A stretch of 28,924 bases of DNA. Source: an uncultured Fibrobacterota bacterium. GTDB taxonomy: Bacteria; Fibrobacterota; Chitinivibrionia; Chitinivibrionales; Chitinispirillaceae. The first letter of the stretch is position 1; the number at the start of each line of letters is the position of its first letter. Position numbers and translations under genes: made by a program. Shown piece by piece: positions 1 through 7,799 of this stretch. The DNA lies in assembly GCA_903888815.1 (NCBI GenBank), contig CAISVC010000585.1, positions 1 through 28,924 on the forward strand. The letters run 5' to 3'. The notes under the pieces were generated by a model that was given only the letters and a program-made list of their open reading frames with translations, was not told the DNA's origin and ran no database searches.

Positions 1-746
1 ACTTTCAATTCAACGATTGCCTCCTCGTCACACACGACGATCGCTTTAGGATGGAGCTGCAGAACCGATGCGGTCCACATGTGGTTGACCCCTTCCTCAA
101 CGATCTTCTGGAGCGCCCGGGCTTTTTTATAACTGCTGGCGATAATCACCACCTGTTTGGCGTCGGTAACGGTCTGAATGCCAACCGTAAGCGCAAGTTT
201 TGGAACTTTGTTCAGATCATTATCGAAGAATCGTGAATTTGCCACAATAGTGTCATAGGTGAGCGTCTTGATGCGGGTTCTGGAATGAAGCGATGAACAT
301 GGTTCATTGAAGGCAAGGTGGCCATCCGGACCGATTCCACCCAGGAACAGCTGTATGCCGTCCAGTTTTTTTATTTTATCCTCATAATCAGCGCATTCTT
401 TTTCGAGGTCTTTTGCATTGCCGTTCAGGATATTCACCTGTGGCTTCGGAATGTCAATGTGGCTGAAGAGCTGTTTCCACATGAACGAACGGTAGCTTTC
501 AGGATGATTTTCCGGAAGATTGACATATTCATCCATATTGAAAGTGACCACATTTTTAAACGAAAGCTTTCCCGTTTTATGCAATTTAGCCAGTTCTTCA
601 TAGGTACCGATGGGCGAAGAACCGGTCGGTAACCCCAGCACAAACGGATTACTCGAAGTCGGCTTGAAATCAATTATCGTTTTGGCAATATAGTGGGCAA
701 CCCATTTGCTTAAAATGCCATAATCCTTTTGAATAATAAGTCGCAT
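1..746 (-). CDS. nagB: glucosamine-6-phosphate deaminase (3' end cut by window edge)
   Basis: Converts glucosamine-6-phosphate to fructose-6-phosphate and ammonia, the last step of amino-sugar catabolism in the cytoplasm. The frame reads open from ATG at 746 to the left edge (248 codons), so only about the last 20 residues are missing compared with the 266-residue E. coli enzyme. Visible motifs are LGLPTGSSP near residue 37, FNMDEYV with D72, GGIGPDGHLAFNEP with D141, H143 and E148, and NHMWTAS. These four active-site residues fall at the same numbers as in E. coli NagB. The start is supported by AAAGGA 8 nt upstream and by a spacing of only 4 bp from the stop of the DUF4954 gene, so it is the distal gene of the pta operon seen here. 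Whether nagA follows lies outside the window. Confidence 0.97.
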   Translation of the reverse strand, partial: MRLIIQKDYGILSKWVAHYIAKTIIDFKPTSSNPFVLGLPTGSSPIGTYEELAKLHKTGKLSFKNVVTFNMDEYVNLPENHPESYRSFMWKQLFSHIDIPKPQVNILNGNAKDLEKECADYEDKIKKLDGIQLFLGGIGPDGHLAFNEPCSSLHSRTRIKTLTYDTIVANSRFFDNDLNKVPKLALTVGIQTVTDAKQVVIIASSYKKARALQKIVEEGVNHMWTASVLQLHPKAIVVCDEEAIVELK

Positions 747-750
747 ACCA

Positions 751-2736
751 TCATCCTTTCGTTGAGTTGATCTGGGTGACTGCTGTATCAAACTTTTTTT
801 TAATCGTATCTATTTCGCTATTTAATTGAGCAACAAATTTATTCCCTGCAAAAGTTCCCCTGACTGCCTCAAAATCGGCATCCTGATTGCCGTCAATGCC
901 AAACCCGATGCGAACCTCGCCTTCGAACTCTTTCGAAATATCACCAAGAACCATAGTAAGCAGTTTGAGAGAAGCATCGCGCCATCGTTCAAACAATCCG
1001 ATGATGACTTCACGCGGCTCGCCGGACAGCTCGCGATCAGTGCATTTTTTATACTGCACCAGAAACCAGTTCCATTCATCATCACCGTAGCTCCTGAATA
1101 CCGTCTCAAGCTCGGTCTGCAGCTGTTCAACCGAAGCTATTGCTCCGGAAGTAATTTTCGCGATGATCCTGCTTATCCGGTTCTTTGGGCATATAAGACC
1201 GCCGAGATCGACCCATTCACCGTCTCCCTGTTCGCCCGCAGCGCTGAAATTCAACAGCGCACGGAGTGAATCAGCTTTTCCCTGAGTAATTCTACCAAGG
1301 AGTATATCCCCATAATATTTATCAAGAGCGATACCATAATACCTGCTGCATGTCTTAAGCAGCAGACGCTTGACGGCAATACCTTTATAGGTTACCCACT
1401 GCTGCTCCTTTCCGGTTTTTTCATACAAGTCAAGAAGACGGGCCTGCCCCGCAATCATTTTCTGGCCGGTATAGGGCGAAAGGACATTGAATGTCACAAG
1501 GTCCAGCTTGTTAGTATTCCTGCGGCAGTCACGCGCAGGCCACTTCGCACCATCCCGAAGCGTTCCTACGGTAAAAAAATTCATACCCGGAACAATCGTG
1601 GATTTCCCCTCTTCTTCGTTGATATATGAGAAGGGAAACTCTGCCGTATCAAAATGCGCATAGTGCTTGCCGATGACCGCGGTAAAAGCGCCGACGCGGG
1701 ACGGCCACAGCAGATAGGAAAACGAGCCGGTTTTGCTTCCCCGTTCCATCACTCCCTGATGAAGAGGACCGAGCTTATACATATGGTTCGACTGATTGGT
1801 GCCGCTCCCCGCATTATAAAAGGAAAAGAGGCCGCCGATAAGCAGTGTCGACCGGTGGTGCGTGACCGTGTAGGGTCCGGCAAAAATCGAACACGCTTCG
1901 GAGTGAAATCCTTCGCAGTTGGCGAAAAATACGGAATTTTCGCAGGAAAACTGTTTTCCGATTCTGGTTCCTTCCCCAATCAAACTTGAAAAAACCATGG
2001 CCCCGTCGAGCACCGAGGATCCCTGCTGCAGAATAAAATGTTCCGCAATGACGCCATTTCCCACTATCGTCGGCGCTTCCTTTGAAGAAACGATGGTGCC
2101 TTCTTTAAGGCTCTGCGCTCCATTGACTACCGCATAATCACCGACCGCTACATTGATGATCTCGGAGCAGTTGGTAATCCGCGCACCGGTGCCGATCTGA
2201 AGACGTTTGCCGCGCATGCGCCCTGCACACGCGTCCGCCATTGCATTCAAACGCTGGTGCAGCTCTTTCCGGTCGCGATACAGTACCGTCATATAGGCAA
2301 TCTGTGCGCTCGTGTCTTTGGTAATGGACAGTTCGCGTCCGCCGCCTTCAACCAGCACCGAAATCTCATGGCCGTTGCCGAAACTCGTTTCTCCGACACA
2401 GGCAATCGTTCCGCTGTTCTCTATGCAGACATGCTCCGCGATCGTCGCATTCGAAATCCATCCGCGGGCATCACTGATCGCGCAATTGTCCCCGATGCTG
2501 ACATTACGCAGCTTAGCTCGATAGATTCCGGTCGGTCGCTTAATGCCATCGGCAAGTTCGATCGATCCGCTGAATCTGCCGAGTTCCACCTGTCCCTGAA
2601 ATGTGACGCGTTCAACCCGCCGCGGATCAAAACCTTCGGCAACCGAAACCGCGCTCCAGTCATCACTCGAACAACCGTTCTTTTCAAGAATCGCAATCTG
2701 TTCTTTTGCTATTCGGGAATAGTTCGCTGCCGACAC
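751..2736 (-). CDS. DUF4954 family protein, left-handed beta-helix fold
   Basis: A 661-residue protein that I recognise as the DUF4954 family, known mainly from Bacteroidota, spirochaetes and relatives; its function is not established. The N-terminal half (about residues 60-300) has the irregular hexapeptide pattern of a left-handed beta-helix, with turns such as VSIGDNCAI, ATIAEHVCI, ITNCSEI, VAVGDYAVV and SSLIGEGTRIG. This is the fold of sugar-nucleotide acetyltransferases and LpxA/LpxD-like acyltransferases. The central part is rich in His, Tyr and Trp (TVTHHRS, IGKHYAHFDTAEFPFSY), and the C-terminal third is alpha-helical. The start is GTG, with AAGGAG 8 nt upstream overlapping the gntR stop codon. 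Its place directly before nagB and two genes after an acyl carrier protein suggests a role in amino-sugar or acyl-sugar metabolism. That role is inference; the family call is firmer. Confidence 0.85.
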   Translation of the reverse strand: MSAANYSRIAKEQIAILEKNGCSSDDWSAVSVAEGFDPRRVERVTFQGQVELGRFSGSIELADGIKRPTGIYRAKLRNVSIGDNCAISDARGWISNATIAEHVCIENSGTIACVGETSFGNGHEISVLVEGGGRELSITKDTSAQIAYMTVLYRDRKELHQRLNAMADACAGRMRGKRLQIGTGARITNCSEIINVAVGDYAVVNGAQSLKEGTIVSSKEAPTIVGNGVIAEHFILQQGSSVLDGAMVFSSLIGEGTRIGKQFSCENSVFFANCEGFHSEACSIFAGPYTVTHHRSTLLIGGLFSFYNAGSGTNQSNHMYKLGPLHQGVMERGSKTGSFSYLLWPSRVGAFTAVIGKHYAHFDTAEFPFSYINEEEGKSTIVPGMNFFTVGTLRDGAKWPARDCRRNTNKLDLVTFNVLSPYTGQKMIAGQARLLDLYEKTGKEQQWVTYKGIAVKRLLLKTCSRYYGIALDKYYGDILLGRITQGKADSLRALLNFSAAGEQGDGEWVDLGGLICPKNRISRIIAKITSGAIASVEQLQTELETVFRSYGDDEWNWFLVQYKKCTDRELSGEPREVIIGLFERWRDASLKLLTMVLGDISKEFEGEVRIGFGIDGNQDADFEAVRGTFAGNKFVAQLNSEIDTIKKKFDTAVTQINSTKG

Positions 2737-2748
2737 GTCTGTTTCTCC

Positions 2749-3510
2749 TTATTTCTTTATGCTGACTTTTAATTTATATCGATCGCCCAGATAAATGCCC
2801 TTGATATATTCTACCGGCTCTCCTGATTCCGAAAAAGTCACTCCTGAGATGAAAAGCACCGGCGTTCCGCTTTTTATGCCGAGTAATGCGGCATCATGCG
2901 GGGAAGCCCGTTTCGGTTCAATAACGTGATCGGCGCATGAGAAACTGATTCCATGTTCCTCTTCAAGATAACGATAAATTGAAAATTTCTCATCAAAAGT
3001 CTTTATGAGAAGATTACGGCCGATAAGAAACGGCAGATAGGAATTTTCAATTGCGAAAGGCTTCCCTTCCAGATAGCGGATACGCCGGATGACTATCAGA
3101 GGGTTTTGCTTTTCTTCCTGAAGCCCGGAATAGGCATCCATTGTCTCGTTGGAAAACCACGCTTTTTTCGCCTCGATCAATTTGGAATGCACGGTATATC
3201 CAAGCTTGATCATCTCGGTAGAAAAGCCATCGAGCTTGACTAACATTTGCGTATTGGTCAGACTGCTCGCAAAACTGCCTTTACCGTGTTTGGTAAAAAT
3301 CCAGCCTTTATTCTGAAGTTCCCGGATCGCATGCCTGACCGTCATGCGGCTGATACCGTATTCCTTAGCCAGCATGTTTTCACTTGGAATTTTTTCATTC
3401 GGCCGGATCCGCTTTTTCTTAATATCAGCCTGAATAATATCCCTCAATTGCGCATAAATAGGCACATTTGACCGTTTATCAACCGCCGGCAACCGTTTTT
3501 CCAGTACCAT
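2749..3510 (-). CDS. GntR-family transcriptional regulator, HutC/NagR (UTRA) type
   Basis: DNA-binding regulator with an N-terminal winged helix-turn-helix (VPIYAQLRDIIQADI, PSENMLAKEYGISRMTVRHA, then the GWIFTKHGKGSF wing) and a C-terminal UTRA effector domain (roughly the last 150 residues, with VIRRIRYLEGKPFAIENSYLP). UTRA regulators of this group usually sense small sugars or amino-sugar phosphates, and NagR/YvoA and DasR control GlcNAc genes. Encoded in the same operon as nagB, it most likely senses an amino-sugar phosphate and represses the operon through the palindrome inside the pta promoter. I place the start at ATG 3510, behind AAGGAG. An alternative GTG at 3537, behind AAGGAA, would add 9 residues. 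Operator and ligand are inferred. Confidence 0.92.
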   Translation of the reverse strand: MVLEKRLPAVDKRSNVPIYAQLRDIIQADIKKKRIRPNEKIPSENMLAKEYGISRMTVRHAIRELQNKGWIFTKHGKGSFASSLTNTQMLVKLDGFSTEMIKLGYTVHSKLIEAKKAWFSNETMDAYSGLQEEKQNPLIVIRRIRYLEGKPFAIENSYLPFLIGRNLLIKTFDEKFSIYRYLEEEHGISFSCADHVIEPKRASPHDAALLGIKSGTPVLFISGVTFSESGEPVEYIKGIYLGDRYKLKVSIKK

Positions 3511-3549
3511 CCCGGGGTATCCTCTCCTTACCTTCACCGTCTTTCCTTT

Positions 3550-3804
3550 TTATCGCTGCTTTTTTGTTGCAAGAATTCGATCAATAAAGGTTACCGCATC
3601 GCCGACGGTTTTTACCGCCAAAGCCTGAGCCTCATCCATTTCCATGTCGAATTCCTCTTCAAACGCTGCAACGAGTTCTATCGACTGAACCGATTCGGCT
3701 CCCAGATCCTTGACGAAGTTCGATTCCGGCTTCACTCCGGATTTGTCGATTTTCAGCAATTCGGCGGTAACACGCTGCACCCTTTCCAATGTATTTGACA
3801 TCAT
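3550..3804 (-). CDS. acyl carrier protein
   Basis: An 84-residue ACP-like protein with the expected four-helix pattern and a phosphopantetheine serine at S38 in the context DLGAESVQSIEL. The canonical motif is DSL; here it is ESV, so the acidic charge is kept but both neighbours are changed. The second helix is very acidic (AAFEEEFDMEMDEAQA), as in carriers that dock positively charged partner enzymes. Two adjacent ATG codons (3804 and 3801) follow AAGGAG, and either may be used. It lies between ackA and gntR rather than with fab genes, so it may be a dedicated carrier for this operon instead of the housekeeping AcpP. No ketosynthase or acyl-ACP synthetase is visible here. Confidence 0.9.
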   Translation of the reverse strand: MMSNTLERVQRVTAELLKIDKSGVKPESNFVKDLGAESVQSIELVAAFEEEFDMEMDEAQALAVKTVGDAVTFIDRILATKKQR

Positions 3805-3842
3805 TACAGCTCCTTTTATAAAAGTTTACGGCTGATGATCTC

Positions 3843-3862
3843 CCCCGCAGCAAGCTGCGGGG
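3843..3862 (-). promoter_or_regulatory. intercistronic GC-rich hairpin between ackA and acp
   Basis: A perfect 9-bp inverted repeat (CCCCGCAGC / GCTGCGGGG) separated by two bases sits in the 87-bp gap between the ackA stop and the acp start. No T-run follows on the minus strand, so it does not look like an ordinary intrinsic terminator. A processing or mRNA-stabilising hairpin, or partial attenuation that sets different levels of the enzyme and carrier genes, is more likely. Confidence 0.55.
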
Positions 3863-3891
3863 TATCTGAATATGCCTCTTTAAAACAGAAC

Positions 3892-5094
3892 CTATTTGCC
3901 TATTCCAGATGCGATTTCGAATGTATCCCGGGCTATAGCGATTTCTTCGTCTGTCGGAATGACCATGATTTTTATTTTTGAATCGGACGTCTGGATTTCC
4001 GCCTCTTTTCCGACAGCGGCCCTGTTTTTCTCAGGATCGATTTTTATTCCAAGGAATTCCATGCCTTCAAGTATCCGGGCCCGCATGGGGGCGCCATTTT
4101 CACCGATGCCGCCTGCGAAAATGATTCCATCACACCCGTTCAGTACCGCAAGATAGGCACCGATATACTTTTTAATCCTGTAGGCAAAAATTGAAAGCGC
4201 CAGTTGCGCTCGTTTGGATCCGGAGGCGGCTTTCTCTTCGAGATTGCGCACATCGTTTGAAATTTCCGAAATACCCAGCAGTCCTGACTTTTTATTTAAA
4301 AGTGAATCTAATTCCTCGGGTTTATATCCTTTCCTGACCAGGTGGAAAATGATCGCCGGATCAATATCGCCGGTTCTGGTGCCCATGACCAGCCCTTCCA
4401 GCGGTGTCAGTCCCATCGTTGTATCTACCGACCGGCCGTTTCTTACCGCCGCCATTGAACAGCCGTTTCCTAAATGACAGGTAATCAGATTGACGCCATA
4501 CTTTTCTTTTTGTAAAAGCTGCGCTGCACGCCGCGCAATGTATCGATGCGAAGTACCATGGAACCCGTATCTGCGTATCCGGAGTTTTTCATACATCCAA
4601 TACGGCAGCGCATACAAATAAGCTGTCTCAGGCATTGTGGTATGAAATGCCGTATCAAAACATGCTATTTGAGGAATATCGCCGAACATTTTTTGAGCTT
4701 CACGTATCCCAACGAGGTTCGGCGGATTATGAAGGGGTGCCAGTTCAGAATAATGTTCGATAATATGGATAAGCTGCTGGTCTATTTTCACTGAGCCGGT
4801 GATTTTCTCTCCGCCATTTACCACGCGGTGACCGCACGCACCGATCTCGGACATTGATTGGATCGCCCCTTTTTCCGGATCAGTGAGCATGACGCTCATG
4901 ATGTTCATTCCTTCGGCATGACTGCCGATTCTTTTTTGCATCCGGATCTCTTTTGTACCGGCCTTCTGCTTCGCTTCGGAAGCTTCTTCTCCAATCCGCT
5001 GCACTAAACCCGCGGCGATCAGTGTGCCATCCGGCATATCATACAATTTGTATTTGATGGAAGAACTGCCGCAGTTAAATACCAGTACTTTCAT
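3892..5094 (-). CDS. ackA: acetate kinase
   Basis: Interconverts acetate plus ATP with acetyl phosphate plus ADP in the cytoplasm. The 400-residue length is typical. Family motifs are present in order: VLVFNCGSSSIKYKL at the N-terminus (phosphate 1), ACFDTAFHTTMP, RRYGFHGTSHRY with the catalytic region, TCHLGNGCS, MGTRTGDIDPA and FAGGIGENG near the C-terminus. I chose ATG 5094, giving MKVLVFN, because GAGGTGGAG stands just before it; an in-frame start further upstream at 5139 would add 15 residues unlike the family. It follows pta by 45 bp. With NagA (not in the window) releasing acetate from GlcNAc-6-phosphate, AckA-Pta could recycle that acetate to acetyl-CoA or make ATP in the opposite direction. 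Confidence 0.98.
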   Translation of the reverse strand: MKVLVFNCGSSSIKYKLYDMPDGTLIAAGLVQRIGEEASEAKQKAGTKEIRMQKRIGSHAEGMNIMSVMLTDPEKGAIQSMSEIGACGHRVVNGGEKITGSVKIDQQLIHIIEHYSELAPLHNPPNLVGIREAQKMFGDIPQIACFDTAFHTTMPETAYLYALPYWMYEKLRIRRYGFHGTSHRYIARRAAQLLQKEKYGVNLITCHLGNGCSMAAVRNGRSVDTTMGLTPLEGLVMGTRTGDIDPAIIFHLVRKGYKPEELDSLLNKKSGLLGISEISNDVRNLEEKAASGSKRAQLALSIFAYRIKKYIGAYLAVLNGCDGIIFAGGIGENGAPMRARILEGMEFLGIKIDPEKNRAAVGKEAEIQTSDSKIKIMVIPTDEEIAIARDTFEIASGIGK

Positions 5095-5139
5095 TACGCT
5101 CCACCTCGCTGCTTGATAGTATATACAATAGCAAGTCAA

Positions 5140-6129
5140 TCATCCATTCTGAGCCTGTACGACCGTAATCGCGGTTACTCCGACAAGATCATCAACAGTT
5201 GCGCCGCGCGACATGTCATTGATCGGCTTTGCAAACCCCTGCAGAATCGGGCCATAGGCCTTTGCATGAGCAAGATACTGCACCAATTTATAACAGATGT
5301 TGCCGGCATTCAGATCAGGGAAAACCAGCACATTCGCCTTGCCTGCGACAGCGCTCTCTTTTGCTTTCTTTGCCGCAACACCTGGAGCGAGCGCCGCGTC
5401 ACCCTGCAATTCGCCGTCAATCGCGAAATGGCTGTTGATCCCTCTGGCAATCCGTACCGCCTCCAGCACCTTATCGACTGTTTCATGACTGGCAGATCCC
5501 TTGGTCGAAAAAGAGAGAAATGCGATTCTGGGATCGATTCCCAGAAGAGCCTTTGCATTGGTGCCGGAGGCGATTCCTGTTTCTGCCAGCTGCTGTGCGG
5601 TAGGTGCGATATTCACGGCACAATCCGCAAAAATGAATATTTTATCTTTTTCACCGGCAAATTCCGGAACTACCATAACGAAAAAACTTGAAGCAGTGGA
5701 AAGGCCCTGTTGATAACCGACCGTAAGGGCCGCTGATTGAATTACCGATGCGGTTGCATGGGCCACCCCCCCTACCATGCCGTCTGCCTCACCCATCTTT
5801 ACCATCATGCAGCCGAACGACAGCGGCTTTTTTACCAGTTTTTCTGCAACAGCCACTTTCATCTGTCGTGCTTCTGCATACGCAGCCGCATATCTGCTTA
5901 TTTTTTTTTCATCCGATGTCGGGACAACGGCTATGCCGTTCAAGGATGCTTTATTCTTCACAGCCAATGCATTGACCTCTTCTGCATTACCGACAACAAT
6001 CGGCCGCGCTATCCCGAGTTCCGCCGCTTTTGCCGCTGCAACGACAATGCGTTCATCATCTCCTTCCGGAAAAACGATCCGCATGGGCTTCTTTTTTGCT
6101 TTTTCGATCATCGCGCTGATAAAATCCAT
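5140..6129 (-). CDS. pta: phosphate acetyltransferase
   Basis: Transfers acetyl between CoA and phosphate, linking acetyl-CoA to acetyl phosphate for AckA. The 329-residue protein is the short, single-domain form of the enzyme without the N-terminal regulatory domain of E. coli Pta. It opens with MDFISAMIEKAKKKPMRIVF, followed by PEGDDERIVVAAA, then shows GEADGMVGGVAHATA around residue 115 and a C-terminal region with VFPDLNAGNICYKLVQ and GPILQGFAKPINDMSRGA, all conserved in the PTA_PTB fold. ATG 6129 has AAAGGAAAAGAG just upstream. It is the first gene of a leftward operon, and a near-consensus promoter lies about 75 bp upstream. Confidence 0.98.
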   Translation of the reverse strand: MDFISAMIEKAKKKPMRIVFPEGDDERIVVAAAKAAELGIARPIVVGNAEEVNALAVKNKASLNGIAVVPTSDEKKISRYAAAYAEARQMKVAVAEKLVKKPLSFGCMMVKMGEADGMVGGVAHATASVIQSAALTVGYQQGLSTASSFFVMVVPEFAGEKDKIFIFADCAVNIAPTAQQLAETGIASGTNAKALLGIDPRIAFLSFSTKGSASHETVDKVLEAVRIARGINSHFAIDGELQGDAALAPGVAAKKAKESAVAGKANVLVFPDLNAGNICYKLVQYLAHAKAYGPILQGFAKPINDMSRGATVDDLVGVTAITVVQAQNG

Positions 6130-6202
6130 ATCTTCTCTTTTCCTTTGGCTGTTTCAGTAACGATGAGAACCGATTCGTCCGTATGCTTTAATCAGCAGCC
6201 AT

Positions 6203-6231
6203 AATATAACTTGTATACACAAGTGTGTCAA
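6203..6231 (-). promoter_or_regulatory. sigma70-type promoter of the pta-nagB operon
   Basis: On the minus strand TTGACA (6231-6226) and TATATT (6208-6203) are separated by exactly 17 bp, a near-consensus housekeeping promoter pointing at pta. The start of pta is 74 bp downstream of the -10 element. A promoter this strong usually needs a repressor for control, and an inverted repeat lies in its spacer. Confidence 0.8.
6210..6223. promoter_or_regulatory. candidate GntR operator inside the pta promoter
   Basis: CTTGT-ATAC-ACAAG is an inverted repeat with perfect 5-bp arms, lying entirely within the 17-bp spacer of the promoter. The TGTATACA core resembles the GT-N-AC style of sites bound by HutC-type GntR proteins. 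Binding here would directly block RNA polymerase. Assignment to the regulator encoded at 2749-3510 is inferred from proximity. Confidence 0.6.
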
Positions 6232-6484
6232 CAGGAATTCGCGCGTTTATTTGAAGGAGGCTTTGCCGCTCCTCTACACTCCCCTGACTCTCGAAATCGG
6301 AGTTGCTTCGTTTTTTCATCTTCCATTTGGAGTTTTAAAAGCGAAGGGGGTGTACCGCCATGCCTTTAAGCAGCAGGCTTATGCGAGCATTCTCATCAAA
6401 GAATCTTTCTATCTTTGATTTTTCATTATTCCCTGCCACAACATAATTTAAATACTCTCTTCAAATATTCAGGAGCGCTTCATC
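6232..6484. other. intergenic region between divergent pta and LRR genes
   Basis: No convincing gene. It contains a short inverted repeat ATCAAAGA / TCTTTGAT (6395-6402 and 6412-6419) followed by TTTTT on the plus strand, which could be a weak AT-rich terminator or attenuator ahead of the LRR gene. A 28-codon open frame (6360-6446) starts at ATG behind AAGGGGG but has no other support. I find no clear -35/-10 pair for the LRR gene. Confidence 0.4.
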
Positions 6485-7708
6485 TTGAACTTCCGACCAT
6501 TTTTACCCTCGTCTTTATATAAAATTTTTTTTCTTTTCCTGTTTTTTACCACCCTTCTTTCTGCCAAATTAATCCCTGATGATTCTCTGGCTGTAAGATC
6601 AATTCTTGATAAAAACAATCTTGCAGATATCCCCGTCACGAGCGTCGCGGACACTGCAAACGGTCATGTTACCGCGCTCTTTCTCTCGTCTAAAAACATT
6701 GCAACGCTGTCACCTGAAATCGGGAACCTGTCCCGGCTCCGGATCCTTGCCCTTGACCATAACAATCTTTCCTCGCTGCCGCCGGAAATCGGCAAGCTGG
6801 TCGACTTGAACGACCTTTCGCTCGCGGACAATAAACTCTCGGTTCTGCCGGAGCAGATTGCCGGGCTCCCCTCCTTAATTTCGTTAAATCTCGACCATAA
6901 CAATTTTTCCCATTTTCCTGCACAGGTTATTGCGCTTAAAAACCTTGAAGAGCTGCGGCTCACCGGAAACCGGATTACGGCGCTTCCCGATAGCATGGGC
7001 GCCATGCATTCCCTTCGGTATCTGCACCTTGATTCGAATGTCCTGGCAACCGTGCCCGCAGAAGTCGAAAGCCTATCCCAGCTCGAGGTGCTTGTACTCA
7101 GGCGCAACGCGATAAAAAGCATTCCGTCCGGCATCGGCTCGCTCAAATCCCTGCGCAAGCTCGATTGCTCTTTTAACCGGCTTGCGGCATTGCCGGAGGA
7201 ACTGTTTGACAGCCCGTCGCTTACCGATCTTTACCTGAGCAATAACAGGCTGACAACACTTCCGGCTTCAGTAAGCCGCTGTAAAAAACTCTGCTGGCTT
7301 TTTTGCGACAGCAACAGCCTTTCATCGCTTCCTCAGGAAATAACCCAATTGTCAACTTTGCAATGGCTGGCGGCCGCGGGAAACAGGTTGTCAAAAATCC
7401 CCGACAGCATAGGGAACTGTAAAAGACTCAAGGTACTCGATCTGTCGTTCAATGCATTGACCGGACTTCCGCAGAGTGCCTCAGGGCTTATTGATCTGAC
7501 TATTTTCCGTATCAGCCACAACCGGCTTGCCTCGCTTCCGGAACATATCGAAAAAATCAGCGGACTCCGCGTCAAACAGGGATCAGAAAACTATACCACG
7601 CTGGATCTCAGCAGCAACCGGCTCTGTGACCTTAGCGCGGCAATAAAAGCATGGGCAGATACCTTTGATCCCGGATGGCAATCAACGCAGGAATGTCAAA
7701 AAAAGTAA
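6485..7708 (+). CDS. secreted leucine-rich-repeat protein
   Basis: A 407-residue protein with an N-terminal signal peptide (hydrophobic IFFLFLFFTTLLSA, predicted cleavage near residue 27) and then about thirteen consecutive 23-residue leucine-rich repeats from about residue 56 to 370. Their consensus is LxxLxLxxNxLxxLPxxIxxLxx. This is the regular, bacterial/plant PIRL-like class that folds as a curved solenoid for protein binding. There is no membrane anchor, enzymatic domain or sorting domain, and it ends in a short charged tail. The start is TTG at 6485, with AGGAG 9 nt upstream; no ATG fits. It is probably periplasmic or exported and binds a protein or glycan, but the partner cannot be told from sequence. 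It is transcribed alone, divergent from pta and followed by a hairpin. Confidence 0.9.
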   Translation: MNFRPFLPSSLYKIFFLFLFFTTLLSAKLIPDDSLAVRSILDKNNLADIPVTSVADTANGHVTALFLSSKNIATLSPEIGNLSRLRILALDHNNLSSLPPEIGKLVDLNDLSLADNKLSVLPEQIAGLPSLISLNLDHNNFSHFPAQVIALKNLEELRLTGNRITALPDSMGAMHSLRYLHLDSNVLATVPAEVESLSQLEVLVLRRNAIKSIPSGIGSLKSLRKLDCSFNRLAALPEELFDSPSLTDLYLSNNRLTTLPASVSRCKKLCWLFCDSNSLSSLPQEITQLSTLQWLAAAGNRLSKIPDSIGNCKRLKVLDLSFNALTGLPQSASGLIDLTIFRISHNRLASLPEHIEKISGLRVKQGSENYTTLDLSSNRLCDLSAAIKAWADTFDPGWQSTQECQKK

Positions 7709-7735
7709 TACATGAATTTTACACACATCAAGCGA

Positions 7736-7763
7736 ACTATTGGGAGGACTGCCTTCCAATAGT
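7736..7763 (+). terminator. hairpin between LRR gene and gcvT
   Basis: ACTATTGGGAGG-ACTG-CCTTCCAATAGT forms a 12-bp stem with one G-T wobble and a 4-base loop, 28 bp after the LRR stop. There is no T-run behind it, so it may be a weak terminator, an RNA-end stabiliser for the LRR message or a leader hairpin of gcvT. Confidence 0.45.
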
Positions 7764-7799
7764 CATGCACTATTCAGTTAATAATAAACGGGAGTTTTG

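Noticed and set aside
3843..3862. Intrinsic terminator between ackA and acp
   Set aside because: Stem is strong, but no T-run follows on the transcribed strand, so I call it an intercistronic hairpin.
6360..6446. 28-codon open frame behind AAGGGGG upstream of the LRR gene
   Set aside because: Composition is unremarkable, there is no signal peptide or family feature, and it overlaps the weak terminator-like hairpin. It is kept only as a note on the intergenic region.
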